From: Desulfolutivibrio sulfodismutans DSM 3696
GTDB lineage: Bacteria > Desulfobacterota > Desulfovibrionia > Desulfovibrionales > Desulfovibrionaceae
Reading direction: 5' to 3'
Assembly: GCF_013376455.1 (NCBI RefSeq)
Contig: NZ_CP045504.1
Span: forward strand, 2,377,001-2,441,000
Length of the DNA stretch: 64,000 nt
In this document: positions 43,023 to 53,867 of the stretch, piece after piece
Layout: each line of letters opens with the position of its first letter
How positions within the stretch are numbered: the stretch's first letter is position 1
Notes under the pieces: generated by a model
Seen by the model: the letters and a program-made list of their open reading frames with translations, nothing else
What the model was told of the DNA's origin: nothing
Database searches by the model: none
Translations under genes and position numbers: made by a program

Positions 43023-43727
43023 ATGGACCAGTTCTTTCTGACCGTAAACCAGTGGATGACCAGCGGCACGGCCATCGCCGCCCTGGGCTGTTTCCTCTGG
43101 GGCATGCTCAGCGTGCTGCTCAGCCCCTGCCATCTGGCCTCCATCCCGCTCATCGTGGGCTACGTCGGCGGCCAGGACGAATCGCTGAAGGGCTGCAGCG
43201 CGGCGCTTTGCGCGGTCCTTTTCACGCTGGGGCTTTTCATCACCATCGCCCTGGTGGGCGTGGCATGCGCCCTTCTGGGCCGGATGCTGGGCGATGTCGG
43301 CTCCTGGTGGACGATCCTCATCGGGCTGGTCCTGGTCTGGGTCTCCCTGGATATGCTCGGGGTGGCCCGCTGCTCCATGTCCGGCAGCCTCATGGGGAAA
43401 ATCCGCCTGCAAGGACTCTCGGGGGCCTTTGTCCTGGGGCTTGGATACGGGATGTTATCCGGCTCCTGCACCTTCGGCTTCATCGCCCCCATCCTGGCGG
43501 TCATCACCATCCAGGACCGGCTGGCCACGGGCTTGCTTTTCATCCTGCTTTTCGGCATCGGGCACTGTCTGCCCATCGTGGCGGCCGGAAGCTCCACGGC
43601 CTGGGTCAGGCGCATGCTGGCCAAAAGCTCCTTCCACAAGGCCAGCGGGCGGTTCCGGAAACTGGCCGGGGGCATGATCGCCCTTCTGGGCCTCTCCTTC
43701 ATCGCCAGACCCTTTCTCGAATCGTGA
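43023..43727 (+). CDS. CcdA/DsbD-like thiol-disulfide electron carrier, membrane protein
   Basis: A 234-residue membrane protein with six predicted helices. Cysteines in LSPCHLASIP and LSGSCTFGFIAP occupy the positions of the CcdA redox pair that moves electrons across the membrane. ATG 43023 is preferred because AAGG lies 7 bases upstream; ATG 43017 is possible. It would carry reducing power outward for an exported redox partner such as the following rhodanese. Confidence 0.87.
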   Translation: MDQFFLTVNQWMTSGTAIAALGCFLWGMLSVLLSPCHLASIPLIVGYVGGQDESLKGCSAALCAVLFTLGLFITIALVGVACALLGRMLGDVGSWWTILIGLVLVWVSLDMLGVARCSMSGSLMGKIRLQGLSGAFVLGLGYGMLSGSCTFGFIAPILAVITIQDRLATGLLFILLFGIGHCLPIVAAGSSTAWVRRMLAKSSFHKASGRFRKLAGGMIALLGLSFIARPFLES

Positions 43728-43735
43728 GGGACAGG

Positions 43736-44212
43736 ATGCTCGTGATACGCAAAACGCTCATGCAGTCGTTTTTTTTGGTGGCCATGGCCGTGGTGGCCGG
43801 GCTGGCCGTCAACGCCCTGCGCCCGGACGGGCTGCCCCTGGCCGGGGCCGCGCCAAGCGCCGTCACCCTGCCTGCGGACAAAACGGACATCGCCCTCAAG
43901 GACGCGGTGGTGCTGTCCCTGTCCAAGCGGGCGGTCTTTTTGGATGCCAGAACCGGCTTTGAATTCGCCGACGGCCATATCCAGGGTGCGGTGAGCGTCC
44001 CGGTGGACGATTTCGAGCGCATCTTCCCCGGCATCGAGAAAGACCTCGCCGGAAAGGATGCGGTCATCGCCTATTGCGACGGGGAACACTGCCCCTTAAG
44101 CGGCGAACTGGCCGGAAAGCTTGCGGCGCGCGGCGTGAAAAACGTCTACGTCCTGAAAAACGGCTGGACCCTGTGGAACAACGAGGGGCTTCCGGTGGAG
44201 AAGGGACAGTGA
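43736..44212 (+). CDS. Exported rhodanese-domain protein
   Basis: A 158-residue protein with an N-terminal signal/anchor (about 8-27) and one rhodanese domain (FLDARTGFEFADGHIQGAVSV). The active-site loop YCDGEHCPLSGELA contains Cys in the catalytic position. It probably handles sulfane sulfur or similar thiol chemistry in the periplasm. RBS GAGGGACAGG; the stop overlaps the next gene (GTGA). Confidence 0.87.
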   Translation: MLVIRKTLMQSFFLVAMAVVAGLAVNALRPDGLPLAGAAPSAVTLPADKTDIALKDAVVLSLSKRAVFLDARTGFEFADGHIQGAVSVPVDDFERIFPGIEKDLAGKDAVIAYCDGEHCPLSGELAGKLAARGVKNVYVLKNGWTLWNNEGLPVEKGQ

Positions 44213-44679
44213 GACGGGACGCGCCGTCCCGGCCCCCGGCCAGGGCGGAAGTCTGGCTCTTTACGGCCCTGCGGCTTTTTCTGGCCGGGCTTTTTGCCTA
44301 CGCCAGCCTGGACAAGATCGCCCACCCGGACCAGTTCGCGGCCATCCTCCGCGATTACCGGCTGCTGCCCCAGGCGGCCGTCCCCTTCACGGCCGTGGTC
44401 CTGCCCTGGCTGGAGGCGGTGCTGGCCCTGGCGTTGGCCCTGGGGAAATGGCGCGAGGGCGCGCTTTTTCTGTCCGCCGCCCTGCTGGCCGTCTTCTGGG
44501 CCTCCCTGGCGGTCAACATGTCCCGGGGCCTGGACGTCAGTTGCGGCTGTTTCTCCACGGCCAAGGACAGCGGCGGCAACATGGCCTGGTATCTCGTCCG
44601 CGACGGCTTTTTCGTCCTGGCCGGGCTGGCCGCCTGGCATCTGGGGGTGTGGCGGAGGAGGCGGCCCCCGGGCGGCTGA
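44209..44679 (+). CDS. MauE/DoxX-like membrane protein
   Basis: A 156-residue protein starting at a GTG that overlaps the rhodanese stop. Four membrane helices and the conserved segment DVSCGCFSTAKDSGG, typical of the MauE branch of DoxX-like proteins, which support disulfide formation or thiol redox balance in the periplasm. Last gene of the ArsR-headed redox operon. Confidence 0.82.
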   Translation: MRRDAPSRPPARAEVWLFTALRLFLAGLFAYASLDKIAHPDQFAAILRDYRLLPQAAVPFTAVVLPWLEAVLALALALGKWREGALFLSAALLAVFWASLAVNMSRGLDVSCGCFSTAKDSGGNMAWYLVRDGFFVLAGLAAWHLGVWRRRRPPGG

Positions 44680-44838
44680 ACCGGCGCGATGCCGCATCCG
44701 CCTTTTTCCCTCTGCCCACGGCTTGTCTTTTCCTCCCGCGCGTGATCTTTTTCTGGCCGCGTCGCCCGCATACCCGCCTCCAGATGTACAACATCATATG
44801 CCCGGCGACGTCCCGGGACACGACGAAGGACGGACGCC

Positions 44839-45213
44839 ATGCAAAAAATCCTCCTGATCTGCCTGGCCGGGGCCTGCGGCACCCTGGCCAGATACTGGCT
44901 CTCGGGCGCGGTCTACGGCCTGATGGGCCGGGATTTCCCCTGGGGCACCAGCGCCGTGAACATCCTGGGCTGCTTCCTCTTCGGCCTGGTCTGGGTGATG
45001 TCCGAAGAACGCGGCATCCTCCCTCCCCAGTTCCGCCTCATCGCCCTGGTGGGATTTATGGGGGCCTTCACCACCTTTTCCACGTTCATCTTCGAAAGCG
45101 CCGAACTGGCCCGGACCTCGGAATGGCTCAGGCTCGGCCTGAACATGCTCGGGCAAAACATCGTGGGATTTGCGGCCTGCATCCTGGGCATGGCCCTGGG
45201 CCGAATCATTTAG
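44839..45213 (+). CDS. crcB: Fluoride exporter CrcB/Fluc
   Basis: A 124-residue four-helix protein: GACGTLARYWLSG, GTSAVNILGCFLFGL and FMGAFTTFSTF are the signature elements of Fluc channels, which work as dual-topology dimers to expel fluoride. No fluoride riboswitch was recognised in the 160 bases upstream. A DUF190 gene follows 16 bases later, a common pairing. Confidence 0.95.
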   Translation: MQKILLICLAGACGTLARYWLSGAVYGLMGRDFPWGTSAVNILGCFLFGLVWVMSEERGILPPQFRLIALVGFMGAFTTFSTFIFESAELARTSEWLRLGLNMLGQNIVGFAACILGMALGRII

Positions 45214-45229
45214 GACAAGGAGGAGCGCC

Positions 45230-45583
45230 ATGTCGACCATGGTTCCCGTGCAGCTGTTGCGCGTTTATTGCGGCGAGGCCACGCGGCATGACGGCATGCC
45301 CCTGTACGAGGCCCTGCTGAAAGCGGCCCGCGCCCACGGCATGGCCGGGGCCACGGTGATGCGGGGGTTCATGGGCTTTGGGGCCGACAGCCTGCTGCAC
45401 ACGGCCAGGATTCTGCGGCTCTCCGAAGATCTGCCGGTGATCGTGGAGATCGTGGACAGCCCGGAGCGCATGGCCGATTTCCTGCCCGTGGCCCAGGCCA
45501 TGGTCACCAAGGGAACGCTGGTCCTGGAAGAGGCCAGGGGCGCCATATGCCCGCCGCCGCTCCGCCCGGACGGGGAGGATTGA
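45230..45583 (+). CDS. DUF190 family protein (CrcB-associated)
   Basis: A 117-residue PII-like small protein starting at ATG 45230 behind AAGGAGGAG. It carries RVYCGEATRHDGMPLYEALL, AGATVMRGFMGFG and LPVIVEIVDSPERM. DUF190 proteins resemble PII trimers and often accompany crcB; they may sense a nucleotide and modulate fluoride export. Role not proven. Confidence 0.9.
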   Translation: MSTMVPVQLLRVYCGEATRHDGMPLYEALLKAARAHGMAGATVMRGFMGFGADSLLHTARILRLSEDLPVIVEIVDSPERMADFLPVAQAMVTKGTLVLEEARGAICPPPLRPDGED

Positions 45584-45669
45584 GGCTCGCGGAGACGAAA
45601 CGCGGCGTGCGCCCGGGCGAAGGTCCGGGCACTTGGTCCGCAACATCAGCCATGACGCGGAGGGGATGC

Positions 45670-48387
<2,718 letters not shown>

Positions 48388-48457
48388 GACCCGGGTGGCC
48401 CGCGGCGCGACAGGGAGACTTCCCCGGGCGTCGCGGCCAGACGCGCCTACGGCCCGG

Positions 48458-49462
48458 TCAAAACGCCAGGACGAAGGAGCCGTAGATCATGTCGCCCGAC
48501 AGGCGGTTTTTGGCCGCCACATCGTGCAGCCACTTGGCGAAAAGCGTCACGTGGGCGCTGCCCAGGGTGGCGGTGTAGGTCACGGCCGGGCCGATGCCCG
48601 CCGCCTGGGACATGTAGGCCCCGAGCTTGGCCCCGGAACCCGTGTCCGGCGTGGTCTGGGCGTAGAGATACCCCACCCCGCCCAGGGCCAGGCGCTCGTT
48701 GACGTGGTAGGCCGCCGTCCAGTCGAGGTGGAGTTCGTGGCCGCTTTGGTACTGGGTGGCTTCGTTTTCCGTGCTCATCATATACCCGGCGTTGAACGAC
48801 ACCTCGTATCCCTTGGGCGAAAGCCAGGTGAAGGCCGCGTTGGCGTCGAAGGTCACGTAGTTCATGCCCAGGTTGGTCAGCACGTTGGGGTTGTAGTAGC
48901 CCGTGGGCAGAAAAACCAGGGGCGAAAGCACGATATGGCATTCGCCCAGGTTCCAGGCCATGATCAAGGGCATGAGGATGATGTCCGACAGCCCGCCCCG
49001 GTTGCCGCCCCCGGCCTTCTGGATGTGCCCTTCCCGGAACTGCTTGGTCTTGTACGAACCCGTCAGGAAGTCGGCGGCCATGCTGCCCTGGACGCCCAGG
49101 TCGACGATCATGGGGATGCCCACGCCAAGGCCCATGAGGCCCCCGATGGCCGGGACGTCGGTCAGATAGGTGAGCTTGGTCAGATTCATGTACATCCGGG
49201 TGTCCAGATCCCCATAGACCCGGCCGCCCTTGATGGCGCCGCTCAAATGCGCCGACTGGAACATGAAGTCGTTGCGCAGGTAGAGTCCCGCCGCCGGGAC
49301 GTATCCCATCAGGAAATCGCCGTAGGCCCCCTGGATGTAGTGGCTCGCGCCGCCCTCCATGGCCCGGGCGGAGAGCGGGCAGGCGGCCAGAAAAAACAGG
49401 ATAAACATCGCCTGGAGCAAGGCCGGGCGGCGGTGAACGTACGTCCTGACGGTGCCGGTCAT
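48458..49462 (-). CDS. Outer-membrane beta-barrel protein (MetA-pathway/SphA-like transporter)
   Basis: A 334-residue exported protein; ATG 49462 (or 49465) follows GGGAG. After a signal peptide ending ARAM, the sequence has the repeated amphipathic strands of phenol_MetA_deg-type outer-membrane proteins (HYIQGAYGDFLMGYVPAAGLY; LSPLVFLPTGYYNP; NAGYMMSTENEATQY) and ends in Phe (SFVLAF), as beta barrels do. Such proteins are found with genes for breakdown of hydrophobic compounds. It follows the amidohydrolase in the same direction. Confidence 0.85.
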   Translation of the reverse strand: MTGTVRTYVHRRPALLQAMFILFFLAACPLSARAMEGGASHYIQGAYGDFLMGYVPAAGLYLRNDFMFQSAHLSGAIKGGRVYGDLDTRMYMNLTKLTYLTDVPAIGGLMGLGVGIPMIVDLGVQGSMAADFLTGSYKTKQFREGHIQKAGGGNRGGLSDIILMPLIMAWNLGECHIVLSPLVFLPTGYYNPNVLTNLGMNYVTFDANAAFTWLSPKGYEVSFNAGYMMSTENEATQYQSGHELHLDWTAAYHVNERLALGGVGYLYAQTTPDTGSGAKLGAYMSQAAGIGPAVTYTATLGSAHVTLFAKWLHDVAAKNRLSGDMIYGSFVLAF

Positions 49463-49568
49463 CATGCATCTCCCTCGCGCCGTGCGGCGCGGTCCATGCC
49501 GGGACGTGTTTTCGAAGCCGCCTCCCCGGTCCCGGCCGGGGAGGGAAGCGCCGTGCGGTTTTTCTGGT

Positions 49569-51287
49569 CTATTGGGCCTGATACGCCACGTTGCCGCCGA
49601 CAATGGTCGCCACTACACCGGTATCCTTGATACGCTCCGGCGGCAACGTGAAGATGTCCCCGGACAGCACCGTCATGTCTGCGAATTTGCCGACCTCGAT
49701 GCTTCCCTTGACATGGGCCTCGCCCATGGAAGCCGCCGCCCAGATGGTCCACATCCGCAAGGCGTCCTCCACGCTGACAGCCTGCTCGGGCTGGAATTCC
49801 CCCATGTCCGAGGTGCGGGTGACGGCTGCGGCCATGGCCTTGATGGGGCTGATGTTGCCCAGGTAGATCCCGGTCATGTCCGTGCTGGCGGCGGGTTCGA
49901 GCCCGGCGTCGATCATGCTCTTGAACCTGAACCCCGAGGCGGCCAGATCCTGCGGCATGTTCTCGAAGTCCGCCCGCACCAGGGCCAGAAGCCAGATGGG
50001 CTGGACGGCGATGCGCAGTCCCTGGGCCTTCAAGGCCTTGGCCCGGGCAAGCTGCGCGTCCTTGAGCTGGAACATGCCGAAATGCTCGATGCGGACCAGG
50101 GGCGGCCTGTTTTTGGACCCGAGAACCTTTTCGTAGGCGGCCATCCCCATGGCGGTAGCCTCGTCCCCGGAGCAGTGCAGCATGGGGATGGCCCCGTTCG
50201 CCGCGGCGATGCCTGCAAAGCGGTCCAGCCCGACCTGATCCGTGACCAGGGTGCCGCGCCCGCCGGGCGCGTCGTTTGCGTCGTGGCCCAGGTAGTGTTC
50301 GCACATGTAGCCGCTGCGGGCGTCGTTTTCCCCGTCCACCCAGTCTTTGATGGCCGCGAAACGGTACCAGTCCGGGTCGGTCCCGGGGGGCATGGCGAAG
50401 GCGTCCAGGCTTTCCGGCATGTCGGCGCTGTTGGACGAGGTCCAGACCGACACGGTGTACCGGATGGTCGGCCTTTTCCCGGCGGCGGCCGTCTTTTGCA
50501 GCACGGGCAGGGCGGCGGCCGGGGTGATGGCCATGAGGGAGGTGAATCCGTAACGGTTCCAAAGTTCCTGGATGCCCGTGGCGTAGGCCCGGGTCAGTTC
50601 CTCAAGGCTGGGATTGGTGGGGATGTCGGCCTGGGAGTCGAGAACCACGCCGGTGGGTTCCCCCGCGTCGTCGAGCACGACAGTGGCCCCGTGGGGCATC
50701 TTCCGCATGCCCCGGGTGATGCCCAAAACGCGGACGGCCGCACTGTTGATGACCACCTGATGCGCGCCGTTGGCCAGGACCACGGGGTTGTCCGGGGCGG
50801 CCTTGTCCAGTTCCGCCCTGGTGGGCAGGCGTTTTTCCGCGAACTTGTTTTCCGTGGCCGAAACGCAGGCCACGTAGATCCACTCCCCTTTTTTGGTCCT
50901 GGCGGCCCAGGCGGCGATGTTTTCCAGGGCCTTGGCCACCGAGGGCGTGCCCGGATAGCGGCAGTCCACCCAGTTTTCCGAAAGGTAGATGGTCTCCATG
51001 GGGTGACAGTGGGCGTCGATGAACCCCGGCGTAACCAGCTTGCCGCCCAGGTCCACGATCTTGACGCCCGGCCCGGCCAGGGCCAGCACCTCGGCTTCCG
51101 AACCCACGGCGGTGAACCGGCCGCCGGTCACGGCCACGGCCCCGGCCGTGGGCCGGGCGGGGTCGAGGGTGACGATTTTGGCGTTGCGGAAGATGACGTC
51201 CGGCGGCGTCCCCGCATAGGCGGACGGGACGCAGCAGACAAGCAGGACGGTCAGGATGGGGACAAGAAGGCGCGGGCATTTTTTCAT
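49569..51287 (-). CDS. Exported amidohydrolase (YtcJ/NfdA-like metal-dependent hydrolase)
   Basis: A 572-residue protein starting at ATG 51287, with a signal peptide ending SAYAG. The metal-binding motif DAHCHP (as in FIDAHCHPMETI) follows the usual N-terminal beta strand VDLGGKLVTPG. Further elements are MLHCSGDEATAMGM, RIEHFGMFQ and SDMTGIYLGNISPIKAMAAAV near the C-terminus. The family hydrolyses amides, formamides or cyclic amides; location would be the periplasm. It lies between a choloylglycine-hydrolase-type enzyme and an outer-membrane protein, suggesting a joint catabolic pathway. Confidence 0.88.
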   Translation of the reverse strand: MKKCPRLLVPILTVLLVCCVPSAYAGTPPDVIFRNAKIVTLDPARPTAGAVAVTGGRFTAVGSEAEVLALAGPGVKIVDLGGKLVTPGFIDAHCHPMETIYLSENWVDCRYPGTPSVAKALENIAAWAARTKKGEWIYVACVSATENKFAEKRLPTRAELDKAAPDNPVVLANGAHQVVINSAAVRVLGITRGMRKMPHGATVVLDDAGEPTGVVLDSQADIPTNPSLEELTRAYATGIQELWNRYGFTSLMAITPAAALPVLQKTAAAGKRPTIRYTVSVWTSSNSADMPESLDAFAMPPGTDPDWYRFAAIKDWVDGENDARSGYMCEHYLGHDANDAPGGRGTLVTDQVGLDRFAGIAAANGAIPMLHCSGDEATAMGMAAYEKVLGSKNRPPLVRIEHFGMFQLKDAQLARAKALKAQGLRIAVQPIWLLALVRADFENMPQDLAASGFRFKSMIDAGLEPAASTDMTGIYLGNISPIKAMAAAVTRTSDMGEFQPEQAVSVEDALRMWTIWAAASMGEAHVKGSIEVGKFADMTVLSGDIFTLPPERIKDTGVVATIVGGNVAYQAQ

Positions 51288-51364
51288 TTCGGTTCCGTCT
51301 GGCGGAGTGTTTGCCTTGGGGGGGCGGCGGACGCGCTGCGTCCGCCGCCGCATGTCTGACGCCC

Positions 51365-52468
51365 CTATTTGGCCACGGCCTTGACCTCGGGATAATCCAC
51401 GGGCGTGACCACGGGGAAGGTCAGGATGGACTTGGCCCCGGCCAGGGCCTTGCCGATGTCCACGTAATGCCAGTTTTTGTTGTCGTAGGTCCGGAAGTAG
51501 TAGCGCAGCCGTACCGTATCCACGGCCACCGCCCATTGGGTCAATTCCAGGATTTCGCCGCTGGCGTCCTCCTGGCGCACGCTGCCCAGGGGGATGTCCA
51601 CGTTGTCGATGACGGTCATGGCCAGGTTCAGGCCCGCGTCCAGGCCCTTGGCCGGGATGGCGGACTGGGTCAGGGCCACCATGCGTAGGAAGCGGTTGGG
51701 CGGGGTGAAGTCGCCGGGCAACCCCAGCATGCCCGAACCCTGGCCGAACTGGTGTACGGTGAAGCCGCCGAGCTTGCGCATGGGCACGTTGACGGCGGTG
51801 AGGTTCACGTAGTTGGAAAGGTACGTCAGCATCCAGGGCAGAGGCGGGGCGTTGGTCAAAACGCCAAGCGGGTTGTCGTGGACGTTGAGGACGCCGTCCA
51901 CATATTCGATGACCAGACTGGCGCCCGTGGCGTCATGCACGGTGAAGTGCAGGGGCAGGGGCCCGATATCCACGCCCTGGGAGGCCTCGGGGCCCTGGCA
52001 GACGCGGACGTTTTGGATGCCGTCCCTGACCTCGGCCACGGTGGCGAAATTGGAAAGCAGCCAGTTGGGCAGGTCGTACTGGGCGATGGTCTGGCCGGCC
52101 TTGGCCGGGTCGTACGGCTGGTATCCGGCGTATCCCACGAAGACCAGTTCACCGACGATCAGGCCCTTTTCGTTGACGCCGTCCACGATGCTCGGCAGGC
52201 CGTGGGAGTTCATGCCCCCGAAGCCGTATTTGGCCGTCCACTTGAGGCCGCCCAGGGTGGCGTCGGGCAGGGTTCCCTGCAGAACCGTCCCGGCCGGAAT
52301 GACGGAGATGCTGGATTCCGTGGGATAGGCGTATTCCATGGTCCGGGCGTAGAAGACCGCGCCTTCGGCGGTTTTCATCCGGATGCTGGTGCAGGCCGTG
52401 GCGTGATCTGCGGCGACCGCAGCCACGCACAGGGCGCAGACGGCGGCGACAATGATTTTCAAGCGCAT
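51365..52468 (-). CDS. Periplasmic choloylglycine hydrolase/penicillin V acylase family enzyme
   Basis: A 367-residue Ntn hydrolase. ATG 52468 follows GGAGGA. The signal peptide ends HATA, so cleavage leaves Cys26 (CTSIRMK) at the mature N-terminus as nucleophile, without the propeptide seen in some relatives. Supporting motifs: YARTMEY with Arg, GMNSHGL, DGVNEKGL, FTVHDATGASLVIEYVDG and VLTNAPPLPWML. Gram-negative members cleave penicillin V and acyl-homoserine lactones; bile-salt hydrolases are related. Which amide is split here is unknown. Confidence 0.9.
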   Translation of the reverse strand: MRLKIIVAAVCALCVAAVAADHATACTSIRMKTAEGAVFYARTMEYAYPTESSISVIPAGTVLQGTLPDATLGGLKWTAKYGFGGMNSHGLPSIVDGVNEKGLIVGELVFVGYAGYQPYDPAKAGQTIAQYDLPNWLLSNFATVAEVRDGIQNVRVCQGPEASQGVDIGPLPLHFTVHDATGASLVIEYVDGVLNVHDNPLGVLTNAPPLPWMLTYLSNYVNLTAVNVPMRKLGGFTVHQFGQGSGMLGLPGDFTPPNRFLRMVALTQSAIPAKGLDAGLNLAMTVIDNVDIPLGSVRQEDASGEILELTQWAVAVDTVRLRYYFRTYDNKNWHYVDIGKALAGAKSILTFPVVTPVDYPEVKAVAK

Positions 52469-52621
52469 GGGTTCCTCCGCGATGGTTGAAGTGGTCATCG
52501 GCCGCTGCCTCTTTCGAGGGCCGGTTCGCTTTCGCGCGACGCGTCCGCAAAAAAGACTTCCATTCTCCTCATAGAGCATTTCCTTCGACACATTCAATAC
52601 GTAAACGGCGAGGGCGATGCG

Positions 52622-53491
52622 CTAAAACAACTTGGGGATGATCGGGGTGATCGACAGGCGGAAGGTCCATTCCGTGCCGACCATGTTCCGGGGCCGGATG
52701 ACGGAATAGTCGGCCTCGACGGCGATTTTTACGGGGAGTTCGCCCAGCATCACCAGCTTGGCCACGCCAAGGCCTATGGGCAGGGTTACGGCATCCTCAC
52801 TCTTTTTCTGCAACCAGTCGATGAGAATGTTGGGAGACATGCCCACCTGCCAAGTCGGGGCTGGGGAATACCACAGGAAGTACTGGGCCTTGGTCAGGCT
52901 GACGCCGGAGCGATCCGGATCGCCGCCGATGGACCACCACTGCTGCGGGAAAATGCCCGCCACCCATTTGTCGTCCATGTACACGGCGGCCAAAGCCCCG
53001 CCGAGCTGCCATTTGCCCGCTCCCAGGTGTTTGTCCGTGGCCGTGGGGAACACGGCCGTGGGGCCCACGCCCCACAGAAACTTCGAATTGCTCACAGGGG
53101 TCAGCATAGCCATGAATTCGGCGTCGCCCAGGCCGGCAACGTTTTTCACCGTATGGGGACCGGCCGCGTAGGGACTGCTGTACACAGGCAGCACGGGCCG
53201 GGTGATCAGGCGCAGATCGCTGGAAAGGTCGAAGGTCATGACCGGCTGGAAATTCCAGTTGAACTGGAGGTGCGGCTCCCGAAAAAGGCGGCCCTTGGGC
53301 GACTGTTGCAGGTTGAAGTTGAACTGGTTGGTGATCATCCACAACTTGCCCACGGGGTTGCTTGATTCCTGGGTCATGGACTGCATGTCGGCCTTTTTCC
53401 CGCTGTCGTCTGCGGCCGTCGCCGCAGCCGCCGCCCCGGCCAGCAGGACGAACACCGCCGCCAACGCCATGATCCCTGTGAGAAACCGCAT
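52622..53491 (-). CDS. Outer-membrane beta-barrel transporter-like protein
   Basis: A 289-residue protein with ATG 53491 behind GAGGAGGC. The signal peptide (about 1-28, AAAAATAA) is followed by a beta-barrel pattern (NFNLQQSPKGRLFREPHLQFNW; WGVGPTAVFPTATDKHLGAG; ITPIIPKLF with terminal Phe). It resembles predicted outer-membrane transporters associated with degradation pathways. First gene of the minus-strand amide-hydrolase unit and divergent from the NtrC-type regulator. Confidence 0.82.
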   Translation of the reverse strand: MRFLTGIMALAAVFVLLAGAAAAATAADDSGKKADMQSMTQESSNPVGKLWMITNQFNFNLQQSPKGRLFREPHLQFNWNFQPVMTFDLSSDLRLITRPVLPVYSSPYAAGPHTVKNVAGLGDAEFMAMLTPVSNSKFLWGVGPTAVFPTATDKHLGAGKWQLGGALAAVYMDDKWVAGIFPQQWWSIGGDPDRSGVSLTKAQYFLWYSPAPTWQVGMSPNILIDWLQKKSEDAVTLPIGLGVAKLVMLGELPVKIAVEADYSVIRPRNMVGTEWTFRLSITPIIPKLF

Positions 53492-53867
53492 CGTGCCTCC
53501 TCGACGGTTGAAGGTGAATGGCCAGCCCACGCCGCAACGCATCCCCGACCTTGATCCGGGCGGCCAGACCGAAGCCGGGCCCTGCCCCCCCCGGCGAACG
53601 GCCGCACCCCCCTATTCCAAAATCATGCCTTACCAATATGCATCATTATTTCAGCATGTTAAAATATTGCAGAGCCTCCATGGCGGGCCTGATCCCCATT
53701 GGGGCATTCTTTCTGTCCATTCAGACTGGACAATTGTCTGCAACATTCCTGCAATTCTCTGCAAGTACGACTTTTCACTGCCCCGGGCTGTCCAATCCGA
53801 CTAGACGCCCCCTGCAGAAACGTCTATTTTGGATGGACGGAAACGAGTGTCTTCAAAAAGGAACCAC
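53492..53867. other. Divergent control region upstream of the amide-hydrolase unit and NtrC-type gene
   Basis: About 375 bases, AT-rich in 53620-53790. Holds three tandem CTGCAA repeats at 53733-53764, a GACAATTGTC palindrome (53729-53738) and a CAGAC...GTCTG dyad (53722-53740). No sigma-54 (GG-N10-GC) match was found on either strand. Confidence 0.55.
53733..53764. repeat. Three tandem ATT-N-TCTGCAA repeats at helical spacing
   Basis: CTGCAA occurs at 53738, 53749 and 53759, i.e. 11 and 10 bases apart, each preceded by ATT-like bases. One site per helical turn on the same face is typical of a cooperatively bound activator or repressor. Confidence 0.55.

Noticed and set aside
44680-44838. 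Possible fluoride riboswitch before crcB
   Set aside because: The conserved GGNGAUGGNGUUCGCC and late GCUGAUGRC blocks are absent.
48388-48457. GC-rich hairpin after the large glycosidase gene
   Set aside because: The arms pair only with bulges and no T-run follows, so a terminator cannot be supported.
53492-53867. Sigma-54 promoter expected near an NtrC-type regulator
   Set aside because: No GG-N10-GC pair with reasonable flanks was found on either strand.
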